A stretch of DNA of 64,000 nt from Thalassospira alkalitolerans (lineage in GTDB: Bacteria > Pseudomonadota > Alphaproteobacteria > Rhodospirillales > Thalassospiraceae). Each line of letters begins with the position of its first letter. The stretch's first letter is position 1. The position numbers and the translations under genes were made by a program. The notes below the pieces were generated by a model. It saw only the letters and a list, made by a program, of their open reading frames with translations, was not told the origin of the DNA and ran no database searches. Location of the stretch: positions 372,001-436,000 of the forward strand of contig NZ_JFKB01000001.1 of assembly GCF_002115745.1 (NCBI RefSeq), given 5' to 3'. This document shows, piece by piece, positions 8,276 through 17,456 of the stretch.

Positions 8276-9349
8276 ATGAATGGCGTTGAATTGCGCGGTG
8301 TGACCAAGGCCTATTCCGGCCTGACGGTGATGGAAAACATCAATCTTGAAATCGAAGACGGTGCCTTTCTTGTGCTGTTGGGGCCATCGGGATGTGGCAA
8401 ATCGACCCTTTTGAACATGATTGCCGGGCTTGAACCGGTAACGGATGGATCCATCCATATTGCCGGGCGCGATGTAACAGCACTTGAACCTGATGAACGC
8501 GATATTGCGATGGTGTTTCAGTCCTATGCGCTTTATCCGACGATGTCGGTGCGCCGGAATATCGGTTTTGGTCTTAAGATGCGGGGTATGCCAAAGGCCG
8601 ATATCGACAATCGCGTTGGTGAGATTGGTGAACTTTTGCAGATCAGTCCGTTGCTGGATCGCAAGCCATCGCAATTGTCAGGCGGGCAGCAACAGCGTGT
8701 GGCGATTGGCCGTGCCTTGGTACGGGAACCATCGGTATTCCTGTTTGACGAACCGTTATCAAACCTTGATGCCAAACTGCGTGCGGATATGCGGGTTGAG
8801 TTAAAGCGCCTGCATGAACGGCTTGGCCGGACAATTGTCTATGTTACCCATGATCAGATCGAAGCCATGACGCTGGCGACCCGTGTTGTGGTTCTGGATA
8901 AGGGACATATCCAACAGGCCGATACCCCGGAAAATGTTTATCGCCGACCGGCCAACCGGTTTGTAGCAAGCTTTGTTGGCGCCCCGACGATGAATTTCAT
9001 GGATGGGAAGCTGGTTCAATACGGCGATGGCATTGCCTTTGACGGCGGTATGGGTCAGTTGCCAATGGCAGGTTTGCCGGCAAAGGCCAGGGATTTGATT
9101 GGTCAATCGATTACGCTGGGCGCGCGCCCCGAACATCTGATGTTTGATGATACCGGGGTCAATGCCCGTGTGTTGCTGGCTGAGCCGACCGGACCGGATC
9201 AGTACGTTCGTCTGACCGTGGCCGGAACCGAGGTGACCGCGCGCACTGGACCGGAACAGCAGTTTAAATCTGGCGGCGATGCCCGGATCATGGTGGATGG
9301 GGCGCGTGTATCGCTGTTTGATCCGCAAAGCGGGCGGGCAATGCTTTAG
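8276..9349 (+). CDS. Sugar ABC transporter ATP-binding protein (MalK/UgpC-like)
   Basis: This cytoplasmic ATPase powers the importer. It shows Walker A (GPSGCGKST, about residues 37-45), the signature LSGGQQQRVAIGRAL, Walker B (VFLFDEPLSNLD) and the switch His (VTHDQ). A C-terminal TOBE/OB regulatory domain follows from about residue 235 to 357, as in MalK. It is the last gene of the four-gene plus-strand operon, followed by a strong bidirectional terminator. Confidence 0.95.
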   Translation: MNGVELRGVTKAYSGLTVMENINLEIEDGAFLVLLGPSGCGKSTLLNMIAGLEPVTDGSIHIAGRDVTALEPDERDIAMVFQSYALYPTMSVRRNIGFGLKMRGMPKADIDNRVGEIGELLQISPLLDRKPSQLSGGQQQRVAIGRALVREPSVFLFDEPLSNLDAKLRADMRVELKRLHERLGRTIVYVTHDQIEAMTLATRVVVLDKGHIQQADTPENVYRRPANRFVASFVGAPTMNFMDGKLVQYGDGIAFDGGMGQLPMAGLPAKARDLIGQSITLGARPEHLMFDDTGVNARVLLAEPTGPDQYVRLTVAGTEVTARTGPEQQFKSGGDARIMVDGARVSLFDPQSGRAML

Positions 9350-9406
9350 GCGCAAGGCATTGGAAACAAGACATTAGAAACAAGATACAAGACAGGCTTC
9401 GTCTTC

Positions 9407-9450
9407 AACAGCAGCACGGCATCGGGTTTAAAAGATGCCGTGTTGCTGTT
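9407..9450. terminator. Bidirectional terminator between convergent genes
   Basis: A 17-base arm (9407-9423) pairs with 9434-9450 with one mismatch around a 10-base A/T-rich loop. It sits 57 bases after the ATPase stop and directly before the stop of the convergent dipeptidase gene, so it likely serves both. Confidence 0.75.
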
Positions 9451-9451
9451 A

Positions 9452-10009
9452 TCATTTCAGCATGCTTTGCGGTAAAGAGCTGTCGGAAAACAGCGGGTAT
9501 TTTTTGCGCGCATCGGGCAATTGATAGTGCCACCATTCATGATCGTAATATTCAAAACCGGCACTGACCATGATCGCCAGCAGCAGAAAACGGTTGGCTT
9601 CGGCGGTTTTTGAAAGTCCGTCCGCCCCGTGATTGGACCGGGTATGCATTTCATCAAACCCTGCCCCCATATCCAGTTCCTTGCCGTTTGCGTCCAACAG
9701 CGTTAGATCAATGGCGACACCACGGCCATGTGGCGATCCAAGATCGGGATTGGCGATGAAATCGGGATTGGGTGTATGGTTCCAAAGAGCTCGCTGGGCT
9801 TCTTGTGGACGGAAAGCATCCAGAACGCGTATGCGTTTTCCATGACGTCGTGCCATGGCGATCGCCTTTTTCAGGCAGTCCGCCGCATCGCGATGCAGAT
9901 AGCAGGCAGGCCGTGAATAAATTGGTGCCCCGGTGAAGTTGCGATCCGTGGCATAGACGATATCGATGTCGACATCATATTCTTGTGGCGTAATTTCGAC
10001 CAGCGCCAT
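9452..10009 (-). CDS. ddpX: D-alanyl-D-alanine dipeptidase (DdpX/VanX family, M15)
   Basis: This zinc peptidase of family M15D hydrolyses D-Ala-D-Ala; chromosomal members recycle cell-wall dipeptide, while VanX acts in glycopeptide resistance. The zinc ligands are visible as H94 and D101 in SPHGRGVAIDL and H161 in EWWHYQ, with E158 as catalytic base; R67 lies in the family motif DAFRP. Length 185 aa is normal and no signal peptide is seen. The first 44 bases from the ATG at 10009 overlap a possible upstream extension of divergent tsaB, which I do not accept. No vanH or vanA genes are nearby, so recycling is more likely than resistance. Confidence 0.88.
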   Translation of the reverse strand: MALVEITPQEYDVDIDIVYATDRNFTGAPIYSRPACYLHRDAADCLKKAIAMARRHGKRIRVLDAFRPQEAQRALWNHTPNPDFIANPDLGSPHGRGVAIDLTLLDANGKELDMGAGFDEMHTRSNHGADGLSKTAEANRFLLLAIMVSAGFEYYDHEWWHYQLPDARKKYPLFSDSSLPQSMLK

Positions 10010-10055
10010 TGCCGGAGGCCCCCTGTTCTTGTCGTTTACCGATTACATCAAAAAA

Positions 10056-10880
10056 ATGCTGACCGGTCAGTTGCGTGGCAATTCCCATAGCGCAGATCCG
10101 ACCGCATCGCAAACGTCATCCGGGGTCGTTGAAAAAACCGGCCCGACCCTGCTTGCCATTGATACGGCGTCAACGGCGCTTTCAACCGCAGTGCTGATCA
10201 ATGGCGAGGTCAAGGGCGAGCTTTATGAAGATATGGAACGTGGTCAGGCAGAACACCTGATGGGGTTCATATCCGAAAGCCTGAGCCAGGCCGGGATTAC
10301 TTTTGACGAGGTTGACGGGATCGCTGTGACGGTTGGGCCGGGGGCTTTTACCGGTATGCGCATCGGTCTTGCCACCGCACGCGGCCTTGGCCTTGCGCGG
10401 AAGATTCCGGTGGTTGGGGTCAGTTCGTTAGAAGCAGTGGCATATGGTGTTTCGGAACGCGATCAGCAGGGGCGCAACATCCTTGTTGCACTTGATAGTA
10501 AACGAAACGAGATTTTCGCCCAGGCGTTTGATAGTAAAAAACGCCCGTTGAGTACGGCTGAATGCGTTGCGCCGCGTCAGGCGCTGATGATGGCGCCACC
10601 CGGTGATACGGTTTTGGCCGGTGATGCGACTGCGCGCCTTTTAACGGCTGCTGCCCATGCCCCGGATGCGTTTTATGACTGCACTGCACCCGGATTGCCG
10701 CGTGCGGGCAATGTCGCGCGGATTGCGGTCGGGCGTTGGGGGACGGATGAAAATCTGCCGCCAGTACCATTATATTTGCGTGCACCCGATGCGCGCCGGA
10801 TCGAAGATCAGGGACCAGCCAAGAAAAAACCGCTAAAATCCAGATTTACCAAAAACAATCTTCCGGCCAAGAACAAATGA
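10056..10880 (+). CDS. tsaB: tRNA threonylcarbamoyladenosine biosynthesis protein TsaB
   Basis: TsaB is the partner that with TsaD and TsaE adds threonylcarbamoyl to A37 of ANN-decoding tRNAs. The ASKHA-fold core begins LLAIDTASTALSTAVL, and the family motif VTVGPGAFTGMRIGLATARGL follows. The ATG at 10056 gives 274 aa; an open frame continues upstream to 9966 but would overlap the divergent dipeptidase. A basic C-terminal tail (KKKPLKSRFTKNN) is unusual. The stop overlaps the rimI ATG (ATGA), so the two are translationally coupled. Confidence 0.93.
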   Translation: MLTGQLRGNSHSADPTASQTSSGVVEKTGPTLLAIDTASTALSTAVLINGEVKGELYEDMERGQAEHLMGFISESLSQAGITFDEVDGIAVTVGPGAFTGMRIGLATARGLGLARKIPVVGVSSLEAVAYGVSERDQQGRNILVALDSKRNEIFAQAFDSKKRPLSTAECVAPRQALMMAPPGDTVLAGDATARLLTAAAHAPDAFYDCTAPGLPRAGNVARIAVGRWGTDENLPPVPLYLRAPDARRIEDQGPAKKKPLKSRFTKNNLPAKNK

Positions 10881-11410
10881 GCTCCGAGTCCCACGTTCCA
10901 AAATTTGCCAACGAGATTGAAATCGTTCCGTTGACGGCGGCATTTTGCGCGGTGGCAAGTGTCCTTCATACCGACGGCTTCGAAGATCACTGGTCCGAGG
11001 ACGAGATGATCGCCTTGCTGGATGTGCCCGGTGCTTTTGGGTTTTTGGCATTTGCGCCGGGGAACGATGCGGAAAACCAGCTTGATATACCGCTTGGGTT
11101 TATCCAGATGCAGACGGTTCTGGACGAGGCCGAAATCAATACCATTGTCGTTGCCAAACAGGCCCGCAAATGCGGGGTTGCCCGAAAGTTGCTGTCTGCG
11201 ACATTTGATCGGTTGCGCGAAACCGGGATCGGGCGGGTTTTATTGGAAGTTGCCGATGATAATACATCGGCGATTGCGCTTTATCGGCACAACGGTTTTG
11301 TCGAAATTGGCCGACGTAAACAATATTACCGTCGAAAATCCGGCCGTTCTGTCGATGCACTTGTTATGGAGCGCGATCTTGGCCTGTGTGTTTTGGGATG
11401 GGATCGTTGA
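10877..11410 (+). CDS. rimI: Ribosomal protein alanine N-acetyltransferase RimI (GNAT)
   Basis: This GNAT acetyltransferase is placed in the usual tsaB-rimI pair and should acetylate the N-terminal Ala of ribosomal protein S18. The acetyl-CoA-binding motif A is seen as ARKCGVARKLL (residues ~95-105), followed by LEVADDNTSAIALYRHNGFVEIGRRKQYY, the typical RimI core. Length 177 aa is slightly above average. The start overlaps the tsaB stop by four bases. Confidence 0.88.
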   Translation: MSSESHVPKFANEIEIVPLTAAFCAVASVLHTDGFEDHWSEDEMIALLDVPGAFGFLAFAPGNDAENQLDIPLGFIQMQTVLDEAEINTIVVAKQARKCGVARKLLSATFDRLRETGIGRVLLEVADDNTSAIALYRHNGFVEIGRRKQYYRRKSGRSVDALVMERDLGLCVLGWDR

Positions 11411-11439
11411 TGCAAGCTGGACGCATTCAATTTTTATAT

Positions 11440-11460
11440 CCACATCAAATGTGTGGTTTT
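11440..11460. terminator. Weak hairpin terminator between rimI and the TusA-like gene
   Basis: CCACA at 11440-11444 pairs with TGTGG at 11452-11456 and is followed by TTTT. It lies between two convergent genes. The stem is short, so this is tentative. Confidence 0.4.
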
Positions 11461-11512
11461 GAGCATCAAGCTGTTATAGTCTAAGCCACGATGATGACAG
11501 GCCGAACTGATT

Positions 11513-11758
11513 TCAGGTTTTTTGTATCGTTAACCGATATGTGTTTGGCGTGTTGGCAAGTTCGACAAGATCGATAATGGTGTCGCCCATTTCGGTGACA
11601 GAGCGCGGAACGTTTTTAAGCGGTTCGCCAGCGCCCAGTGTGACTTCAAGCACTTGACCCTGTGTCATGGTTTCCAGTTTCAGGCGGGTGCGAACAAAGG
11701 TCATTGGACAGACATCGTTTGTAATGTCGATCTTGTAGTCGGGTGTGATGTCATCCAT
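11513..11758 (-). CDS. TusA-like sulfur-carrier / sulfurtransferase family protein
   Basis: This 81 aa protein has the TusA/SirA fold signature near its N-terminus (KIDITNDVCPMTFVRTRLKLETM), with the conserved Cys-Pro (C17-P18) that carries a persulfide in TusA. TusA passes sulfur to tRNA thiolation and other pathways; paralogues have diverse sulfur-trafficking roles. It stands alone on the minus strand between rimI and fur, so no specific pathway can be assigned. Confidence 0.82.
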   Translation of the reverse strand: MDDITPDYKIDITNDVCPMTFVRTRLKLETMTQGQVLEVTLGAGEPLKNVPRSVTEMGDTIIDLVELANTPNTYRLTIQKT

Positions 11759-11954
11759 ATGTTGTCTCCTGAACGGGCCCCGAAAACGTGAAGTAGCGTT
11801 TCATTGGGCAGGAGGCAAGCCAGAGAGAACAAATTATCGCGAATTGTACCTTGCGATATGTGTCAGTTTTCTCGATATTTAGCCCACGAGAGAGCAAAAG
11901 CCTGGGGAGCACCCCGGGTTGGGGACAGGCGGAACCGGAAACGAGAAAAAGACT

Positions 11955-12377
11955 ATGCTTGCAGAATCAACCATCGAGCAGAAGTGCATCGACGCGGGTC
12001 TGAAAATGACTGGCCAACGTCGGGTGATTGCCCGGGTCCTGTCGGACTCCGAAGACCATCCCGATGTGGAACTGGTTTATCGCCGGGCAACGGAAATTGA
12101 TCCGAAGATTTCGATTGCAACCGTTTATCGGACCGTTCGTCTTTTTGAAGAGGCGAATATCCTTGAAAAACACGATTTCGGCGATGGCCGTGCGCGTTAC
12201 GAGGAATTGACCGAGGAACATCACGACCACCTGATCGATATGCGGTCTGGTAAAGTGATCGAGTTTTCGAACGAAAAAATCGAAAAGCTTCAGGAAGAGA
12301 TCGCTCGCGAGCTTGGTTTCAAGCTTGTCGGTCACCGATTGGAACTTTACGGCGTCCCCGCGAAGGACGAAAAGTAA
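11955..12377 (+). CDS. fur: Fur-family iron regulator lacking the usual Cys pair
   Basis: This metal-dependent repressor has the Fur winged helix (LKMTGQRRVIARVL, then ISIATVYRTVRLFEEANIL, residues 52-70) and the metal-binding HHDHL (residues 89-93). Where E. coli Fur has ICLDCG, this protein has IDMRSG, so the structural zinc Cys pair is missing, as in many alphaproteobacterial Fur/Mur proteins that respond to iron or manganese. I start at the ATG at 11955 (140 aa); a GTG/ATG-type extension to 11919 is not conserved-looking. It lies just upstream of olsBA but a terminator separates them. Confidence 0.88.
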   Translation: MLAESTIEQKCIDAGLKMTGQRRVIARVLSDSEDHPDVELVYRRATEIDPKISIATVYRTVRLFEEANILEKHDFGDGRARYEELTEEHHDHLIDMRSGKVIEFSNEKIEKLQEEIARELGFKLVGHRLELYGVPAKDEK

Positions 12378-12415
12378 CCGTTTTCTGACGGAACGGTTGC
12401 AAAAAACCAAGATTT

Positions 12416-12449
12416 AAGCCACCCGTTCGTCGCGAGCGGGTGGCTTTTC
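12416..12449 (+). terminator. Rho-independent terminator after fur
   Basis: AAGCCACCCG at 12416-12425 pairs perfectly with 12437-12446 and is followed by TTTT-rich sequence. It separates fur from the olsBA genes. Confidence 0.8.
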
Positions 12450-12541
12450 ATATTCCTGTTACGCGTTCTTAACAAAGCCTTCACTCGCCCTTAACGCAAA
12501 TCTTGCGCAAAATCCGCGCAGATGAACGAAAGGGAGTTGCG

Positions 12542-13333
12542 ATGAGCGACGATCGACAGCAGCGGCTTGAGGTGCGCCTCGCCGAAACCGAGGATGAACT
12601 CCTCGCAAGTCAGAAACTTCGTTACAAGGTGTTCTATGATGAGCGCGGTGCAAAGCCGAGTGCCGAGATGGCCAAGGCCGAGCGCGACTTTGATCATTAT
12701 GATCCGCTTTGCGACCATTTGCTGGTGATCGACCACAATCGCGGTCAGGGTGCTGACGGGGTTGTCGGCACATATCGTCTGCTACGTCAGTCGGTGGCCA
12801 ATCAGAATGGTGGCTTTTATAGTGCCGATGAATATCATATTCAGTCGATGCTTGATGCCGTACAGGGCAATGGCGAGATCATGGAGCTTGGGCGTTCCTG
12901 CGTCGAGGCAGCCTATCGCACCATGCCGACCCTTCAGCTTTTGTGGCAGGGCATTGCGGCATATGTTTTCAAATACGATATCAAGCTGATGTTTGGCTGT
13001 GCATCGTTCCATGGCACCGATCCGGATGCGTTTGGCGATGTGCTGACCTATCTGCATCACAACCATCTTGCACCGGAAGAAATGCGTCCGCGTGCCGTGG
13101 AAGATCGATACGAACCAATGGCCCGCACAACCATCGATACGATTGATGCCCGTCAGGCCCTTCGGGACTTGCCGCCATTGATCAAAGGGTATCTGCGATT
13201 GGGCGGTTTTGTTGGTGACGGTGCGGTGGTTGATCATCAGTTCAATACCACGGACATCTGTATCGTGTTACCGACGGAAAAGGTAACCGATCGTTATTAT
13301 AAGCATTATGAACGGACCGCGAGGGTATCGTGA
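12542..13333 (+). CDS. olsB: L-ornithine N-alpha-acyltransferase OlsB
   Basis: OlsB transfers a 3-hydroxyacyl chain from acyl-ACP to ornithine, the first step to ornithine lipids, phosphate-free membrane lipids common in alphaproteobacteria. The protein is GNAT-like with the family sequence LASQKLRYKVFYDE (about residues 21-34), the conserved ELGRSCVEAAYR and the later KGYLRLGGFVGDGAVVDHQF. I chose the ATG at 12542 with AAGGGAG upstream, giving 263 aa. Its stop overlaps the GTG of the next acyltransferase, forming a two-gene olsBA unit. Confidence 0.88.
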   Translation: MSDDRQQRLEVRLAETEDELLASQKLRYKVFYDERGAKPSAEMAKAERDFDHYDPLCDHLLVIDHNRGQGADGVVGTYRLLRQSVANQNGGFYSADEYHIQSMLDAVQGNGEIMELGRSCVEAAYRTMPTLQLLWQGIAAYVFKYDIKLMFGCASFHGTDPDAFGDVLTYLHHNHLAPEEMRPRAVEDRYEPMARTTIDTIDARQALRDLPPLIKGYLRLGGFVGDGAVVDHQFNTTDICIVLPTEKVTDRYYKHYERTARVS

Positions 13334-14232
13334 ACTGTTATGCGTGTGCAGCCATGCGGCTGTTGGCTTATGCCTTGCTGACTTTGATCTTGTTGCCGGT
13401 ACAGGTGGTGGCGATTGCGTTTCGCCTGCAACTGGCTGATGACTTACCGCGATTCTATCATGCGCTGTGCCTGAAAATCCTGCATCTTGAAGTGCGGGTT
13501 TCAGGTGCAGAATTGATGGATGGTCCGGGTATTATTGTTGCCAATCACGCGTCCTATCTTGATATCCCCGTGCTTGGTGCGCTTGTGCGTGGCAGTTTCA
13601 TTGCCAAAACCGAAGTGGCCAGTTGGCCGGTCTTCGGGACGCTGGCAAAATTGCAGCGATCCACATTTGTTGAACGTCGCCCTGTTCGGGCACGTGATCA
13701 AAATGATCAGCTTTCTAAACGCCTTGCGGCGGGGCACAAGCTGATCCTGTTCCCGGAAGGGACCAGTAATGACGGCAACCGCGTGCTGCCGTTTAAATCG
13801 ACTTTGTTCGGTGTTGCCGAACGGACCCTGCCCGATGGGTCGCCGGTGAAAATCCAGCCGGTTTCGATTGCGGCAACCCGTTTGGACGGCGCGCCGATTG
13901 GCCGGGACTTGCGGGCATTTTATTCCTGGTACGGCGATATGGACTTGGCCCCGCATTTGTGGCAGTTTCTCGCGCTTGGCAAAGTAACGGTTGAGCTGGT
14001 TGTTCATCCGCCTGTGACTTTGGCGGATGCCGGGTCACGCAAGGAACTTTCCCGCATGTGCGAAACCGCTGTTGCGCGCGGACATCACGCAGCATTAACG
14101 GGCATGCATCGGGGGGTTCCGGTTCCGCTAATAGACAATGGACGTCCGGGTGACCTGATCGGCTGTTCGCCGTTGGCCATCGTTTCAGAAGACTTTCGTC
14201 TGTTTGGACCGGATCGTCAGTTCGGCTCTTGA
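13330..14232 (+). CDS. olsA: Lyso-lipid acyltransferase OlsA (PlsC family)
   Basis: This 1-acyl-sn-glycerol-3-phosphate-type acyltransferase, by its coupling to olsB, most likely acylates lyso-ornithine lipid. It begins with a hydrophobic membrane helix (residues 5-27). The catalytic NHASYLD motif (HX4D) and the FPEGTS motif are both intact. The GTG at 13330 overlaps the olsB stop (GTGA). Some OlsA proteins also act as PlsC on lysophosphatidic acid, so dual function is possible. Confidence 0.85.
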   Translation: MNCYACAAMRLLAYALLTLILLPVQVVAIAFRLQLADDLPRFYHALCLKILHLEVRVSGAELMDGPGIIVANHASYLDIPVLGALVRGSFIAKTEVASWPVFGTLAKLQRSTFVERRPVRARDQNDQLSKRLAAGHKLILFPEGTSNDGNRVLPFKSTLFGVAERTLPDGSPVKIQPVSIAATRLDGAPIGRDLRAFYSWYGDMDLAPHLWQFLALGKVTVELVVHPPVTLADAGSRKELSRMCETAVARGHHAALTGMHRGVPVPLIDNGRPGDLIGCSPLAIVSEDFRLFGPDRQFGS

Positions 14233-14309
14233 TCGTTTTGCCGTATAATCCGTTTGCGTGAATTGGGTTTCATGTAACCGGAATTTCAGATATCGAAGAT
14301 GTCCGGTTT

Positions 14310-14336
14310 GCGGTGTGTAACTTTCACACCGCTTTT
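14310..14336 (+). terminator. Rho-independent terminator after olsA
   Basis: GCGGTGTG at 14310-14317 pairs with CACACCGC at 14325-14332, followed by TTTT. It ends 33 bases before the chosen miaB start and covers the upstream GTG at 14313, which argues against that start. Confidence 0.75.
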
Positions 14337-14369
14337 CGGCGTATTCATAAGCGGAAAACGGGATCAAAA

Positions 14370-15761
14370 GTGAGCGAGACGAAGAAGCTTTTTGTGAAAA
14401 CCTATGGCTGTCAGATGAATGTCTACGACAGCCAGCGCATGCAGGACGTTTTGGCGCCGCTGGGATATCAGCCGGTCGACGACCCCAAAGGTGCGGATAT
14501 GGTGATCCTTAATACCTGCCATATTCGTGAAAAAGCATCCGAAAAGGTCTTTTCCGATCTGGGGCGTATCCGTAAACATAAAAAAGCCAAGGAAGCCAAC
14601 GGCAAGGACAGGATGATTGTCGCGGTGGCGGGCTGTGTTGCGCAGGCCGAAGGTGCCGAATTGATGCGCCGTGAACCGATGGTCGACATGGTATTTGGTC
14701 CGCAAACCTATCACCGTCTGCCGGAAATGGTAGCGCGCGCCAATCGGGCGATCGGGCGTGATCGTATTATCGATACCGATTTCCCGGCCGAGGAAAAATT
14801 TGATCACCTGCCTGAACAGGTTTCCCGGCAGGGATTTTCAGCATTTCTGGCGATTCAGGAAGGTTGCGACAAGTTTTGTACTTTCTGTGTGGTGCCCTAT
14901 ACCCGCGGTGCGGAATATTCCCGACCGGGCATGGATGTGATCAATGAAGCCCGCCAGCTTGTTGCCAAGGGAACACGCGAAATCACGCTTTTGGGCCAGA
15001 ACGTCAATGCTTATCACGGTGCAGGCCCGACGGGCGGGGAATGGAGCCTGGGGCGGCTGTTGCGTGAATTGTCCGATATTGATGGGCTTGATCGCATCCG
15101 TTACACGACTTCGCATCCGCGCGATGTGGATGATGACCTGATCGCGGCCCATCGTGACCTTCCGAAACTGATGCCGTTCCTTCATTTGCCGGTGCAGGCG
15201 GGATCGGATCGTGTGTTGCAGGCGATGAACCGCAAACATGATGGCGCAGGCTATCGTGATATTGTCGCCAAGCTTAAAGATGCCTGTCCCGATCTTGCCC
15301 TGTCGTCGGATTTCATTGTTGGTTTCCCTGGGGAATCGGACAAGGATTTCGAAGACACGATGCAGATGGTGCGCGACATCACCTTTATTCAGGCGTTCAG
15401 TTTTAAATATAGTCCCCGTCCGGGCACACCGGCATCGGCGATGGAATTGCAGGTTCCCGAACCGGTAAAAACCGAACGGATCATGCGCTTGCAGGCCCTT
15501 TTGGCGGAACAACAGCTTGAATTTAACCGTAACTGCCTTGGCAGGGAGATGGATGTTCTGTTGGAACGGTTTGGCAAGTTGGATGGTCAGCTTGTTGGCA
15601 AAAGCCCCTATATGCAGCCGGTTCACGTCAGTGGCCTGCCGGAAACGGCACTCGGTCAGATTGTGCGGTTGAAAATTATCGAAGCCCTGCCTAATTCCTT
15701 GGGCGGAGAACTGGTCGATACCCCGGTTCAAAAGCGGGATTCTGAAAGGAACGTTGCGTGA
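14370..15761 (+). CDS. miaB: tRNA-2-methylthio-N6-dimethylallyladenosine synthase MiaB
   Basis: This radical-SAM methylthiotransferase adds the 2-methylthio group to i6A37 of tRNA. The N-terminal UPF0004 domain carries the three cluster Cys (YGCQMN, NTCHI, AGCVAQ), and the radical-SAM cluster motif CDKFCTFC is near residue 165, with a C-terminal TRAM domain. The GTG at 14370 (463 aa) starts immediately before the conserved [12 protein letters not shown]. The stop overlaps the phoH GTG. It heads the miaB-phoH-ybeY-corC-lnt operon. Confidence 0.95.
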   Translation: MSETKKLFVKTYGCQMNVYDSQRMQDVLAPLGYQPVDDPKGADMVILNTCHIREKASEKVFSDLGRIRKHKKAKEANGKDRMIVAVAGCVAQAEGAELMRREPMVDMVFGPQTYHRLPEMVARANRAIGRDRIIDTDFPAEEKFDHLPEQVSRQGFSAFLAIQEGCDKFCTFCVVPYTRGAEYSRPGMDVINEARQLVAKGTREITLLGQNVNAYHGAGPTGGEWSLGRLLRELSDIDGLDRIRYTTSHPRDVDDDLIAAHRDLPKLMPFLHLPVQAGSDRVLQAMNRKHDGAGYRDIVAKLKDACPDLALSSDFIVGFPGESDKDFEDTMQMVRDITFIQAFSFKYSPRPGTPASAMELQVPEPVKTERIMRLQALLAEQQLEFNRNCLGREMDVLLERFGKLDGQLVGKSPYMQPVHVSGLPETALGQIVRLKIIEALPNSLGGELVDTPVQKRDSERNVA

Positions 15762-16870
15762 GCGCCACCTCAGCCTCAGCCAAGGCAAAAAGAACGGCAA
15801 AAGCCAAACCATCGACCAAAGACAAAGAACAGATCGAATTTTCAGACAATGCATTGGCCCAGCTTTTATATGGGCCACAGGCCGAAAACCTGACCCGCCT
15901 TTCCGAAGGCACAGGGGTTCAGGTTTCCAGTCGTGGATCGATTGTGACCCTTGCCGGTCAGGCTGCCAAGGTTGCCCAGGCCAGAAAGGTTCTGGGGCAG
16001 CTTTATGCACGCCTGCGCGACAAGGAAATAGATCATGTCGATCTCGAAACGGTCGACGGTGCTATTCGTCTTTCGGAACCGGATGAAACCGATCCGTGGA
16101 ATGGTCAGACCAAGGATCAAACCAAAGATATGTTTGGTGGGTCGCGCCTGACCATCCAGACTAAAAAGCGCCGTATTTCGCCGCGTTCCAAACGTCAAAA
16201 GGACTATGTCGAGGCCATGCTTGATAACGAGCTGGTGTTTGGTATTGGTCCGGCCGGTACTGGCAAGACCTATTTGGCGGTGGCAATGGCGGTTCAATCC
16301 CTGATTCAGGGGCAGGTCGACCGTATTGTTCTGTCGCGTCCGGCGGTTGAGGCCGGCGAACGGCTTGGCTTCCTGCCTGGGGATCTTAAGGACAAGGTTG
16401 ATCCGTATCTGCGCCCGCTTTACGACGCGCTGCATGATACCTTGCCCGGTGATGTTGTGATCAAACACATGGAAAGCGGCGAGATCGAGGTTGCACCGCT
16501 TGCCTTTATGCGCGGGCGTACACTTGCCCATGCCTTTGTCATTTTGGACGAGGCGCAAAATACCACTGCGATGCAGATGAAGATGTTCCTGACCCGACTG
16601 GGCGAGGGATCACGCATGGTGGTGACCGGTGATATGACCCAGGTTGATTTGCCCGACGGGACAAAATCGGGTTTGCGCGATGCGCTTGAAACCATCGGGG
16701 ATGTCAAAGGTGTTGCGACGATCAAATTTGATCAGCGCGACATTGTGCGTCATGCGCTGGTGACCAAGATCGTTCAGGCATATGACGCGGCAGATGCCCT
16801 TCGTGATCGATTGAAAAAGGGCTATCGCGGCAATAAGGACGAGGATCAGGGTGATGACAGCACCACTTGA
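15758..16870 (+). CDS. phoH: PhoH-like ATPase / RNA-binding protein
   Basis: PhoH-family P-loop proteins are linked to RNA processing and are usually co-transcribed with ybeY. An N-terminal KH-like region (residues ~25-100) precedes the PhoH ATPase domain with Walker A GPAGTGKT at residues 164-171 and Walker B VILDEAQN. Start is the GTG at 15758, overlapping miaB by four bases. The C-terminus overlaps ybeY by 17 bases, indicating tight coupling. Confidence 0.92.
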   Translation: MSATSASAKAKRTAKAKPSTKDKEQIEFSDNALAQLLYGPQAENLTRLSEGTGVQVSSRGSIVTLAGQAAKVAQARKVLGQLYARLRDKEIDHVDLETVDGAIRLSEPDETDPWNGQTKDQTKDMFGGSRLTIQTKKRRISPRSKRQKDYVEAMLDNELVFGIGPAGTGKTYLAVAMAVQSLIQGQVDRIVLSRPAVEAGERLGFLPGDLKDKVDPYLRPLYDALHDTLPGDVVIKHMESGEIEVAPLAFMRGRTLAHAFVILDEAQNTTAMQMKMFLTRLGEGSRMVVTGDMTQVDLPDGTKSGLRDALETIGDVKGVATIKFDQRDIVRHALVTKIVQAYDAADALRDRLKKGYRGNKDEDQGDDSTT

Positions 16871-17456
16871 TCTGGACCTTGATATCGATGCGGGCGATTG
16901 GACCAAGGCCGAGGTTGATGCCATTGAAAACGCGGTAGTCGCCGCCCTTGACGGCGCTGTCATTGATGGTGCGCTTTGGGAAGATGATGCTGTTCCGACT
17001 GATGGCACGCCTGATGAAGGTGATGGTGCGTCATTGCTCAGCATTGCACCGGTGATCGAAGTTGGCGTGCGTTTGTCTGATGATGCATCGGTGCGTGTGT
17101 TGAATCGCGATTATCGCGGCAAGGACAGTCCAACCAATGTATTGTCCTTTGCTGCCCTTGAAAGTGCAGATGATGCAGCCGATTTCATGATGACGCCTGA
17201 TATGCCGCTGATGCTGGGTGATATTATTGTTGCACGTGAAACATGTGCCCGTGAAGCTGCCGAGCAGAACAAGGCGTTGATAAATCATCTTGTTCATCTG
17301 ACCGTGCATGGCACGCTACATCTTGTCGGCTATGATCATATGGTTGATGATGAAGCCGAAGAGATGGAAGAACTTGAACGGCAAATTCTTGCCAGGCTGG
17401 GGATTGATGATCCCTATGAACCGATCGAAGACCAGGATGTCGAAACAGGACAATGA
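16854..17456 (+). CDS. ybeY: Endoribonuclease YbeY
   Basis: YbeY is a zinc-dependent single-strand endoribonuclease for 16S rRNA 3' maturation and ribosome quality control. The metal-binding motif H152-GTL-H156-LVGYD-H162 is intact. The protein has an acidic insertion around residues 42-60 (EDDAVPTDGTPDEGDG), making it 200 aa against about 155-170 for typical members. I use the ATG at 16854; a GTG directly before it is in frame. Its end overlaps corC by four bases. Confidence 0.93.
   Translation: MTAPLDLDLDIDAGDWTKAEVDAIENAVVAALDGAVIDGALWEDDAVPTDGTPDEGDGASLLSIAPVIEVGVRLSDDASVRVLNRDYRGKDSPTNVLSFAALESADDAADFMMTPDMPLMLGDIIVARETCAREAAEQNKALINHLVHLTVHGTLHLVGYDHMVDDEAEEMEELERQILARLGIDDPYEPIEDQDVETGQ

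Noticed and set aside
9452-10009. Glycopeptide resistance (VanX) locus
   Set aside because: Only a single M15 dipeptidase is present; no vanH, vanA or two-component genes are adjacent.
14838-16010. Antisense frame of 390 codons opposite miaB/phoH
   Set aside because: It is explained by codon bias in miaB and phoH and has no start signal or recognisable domain.
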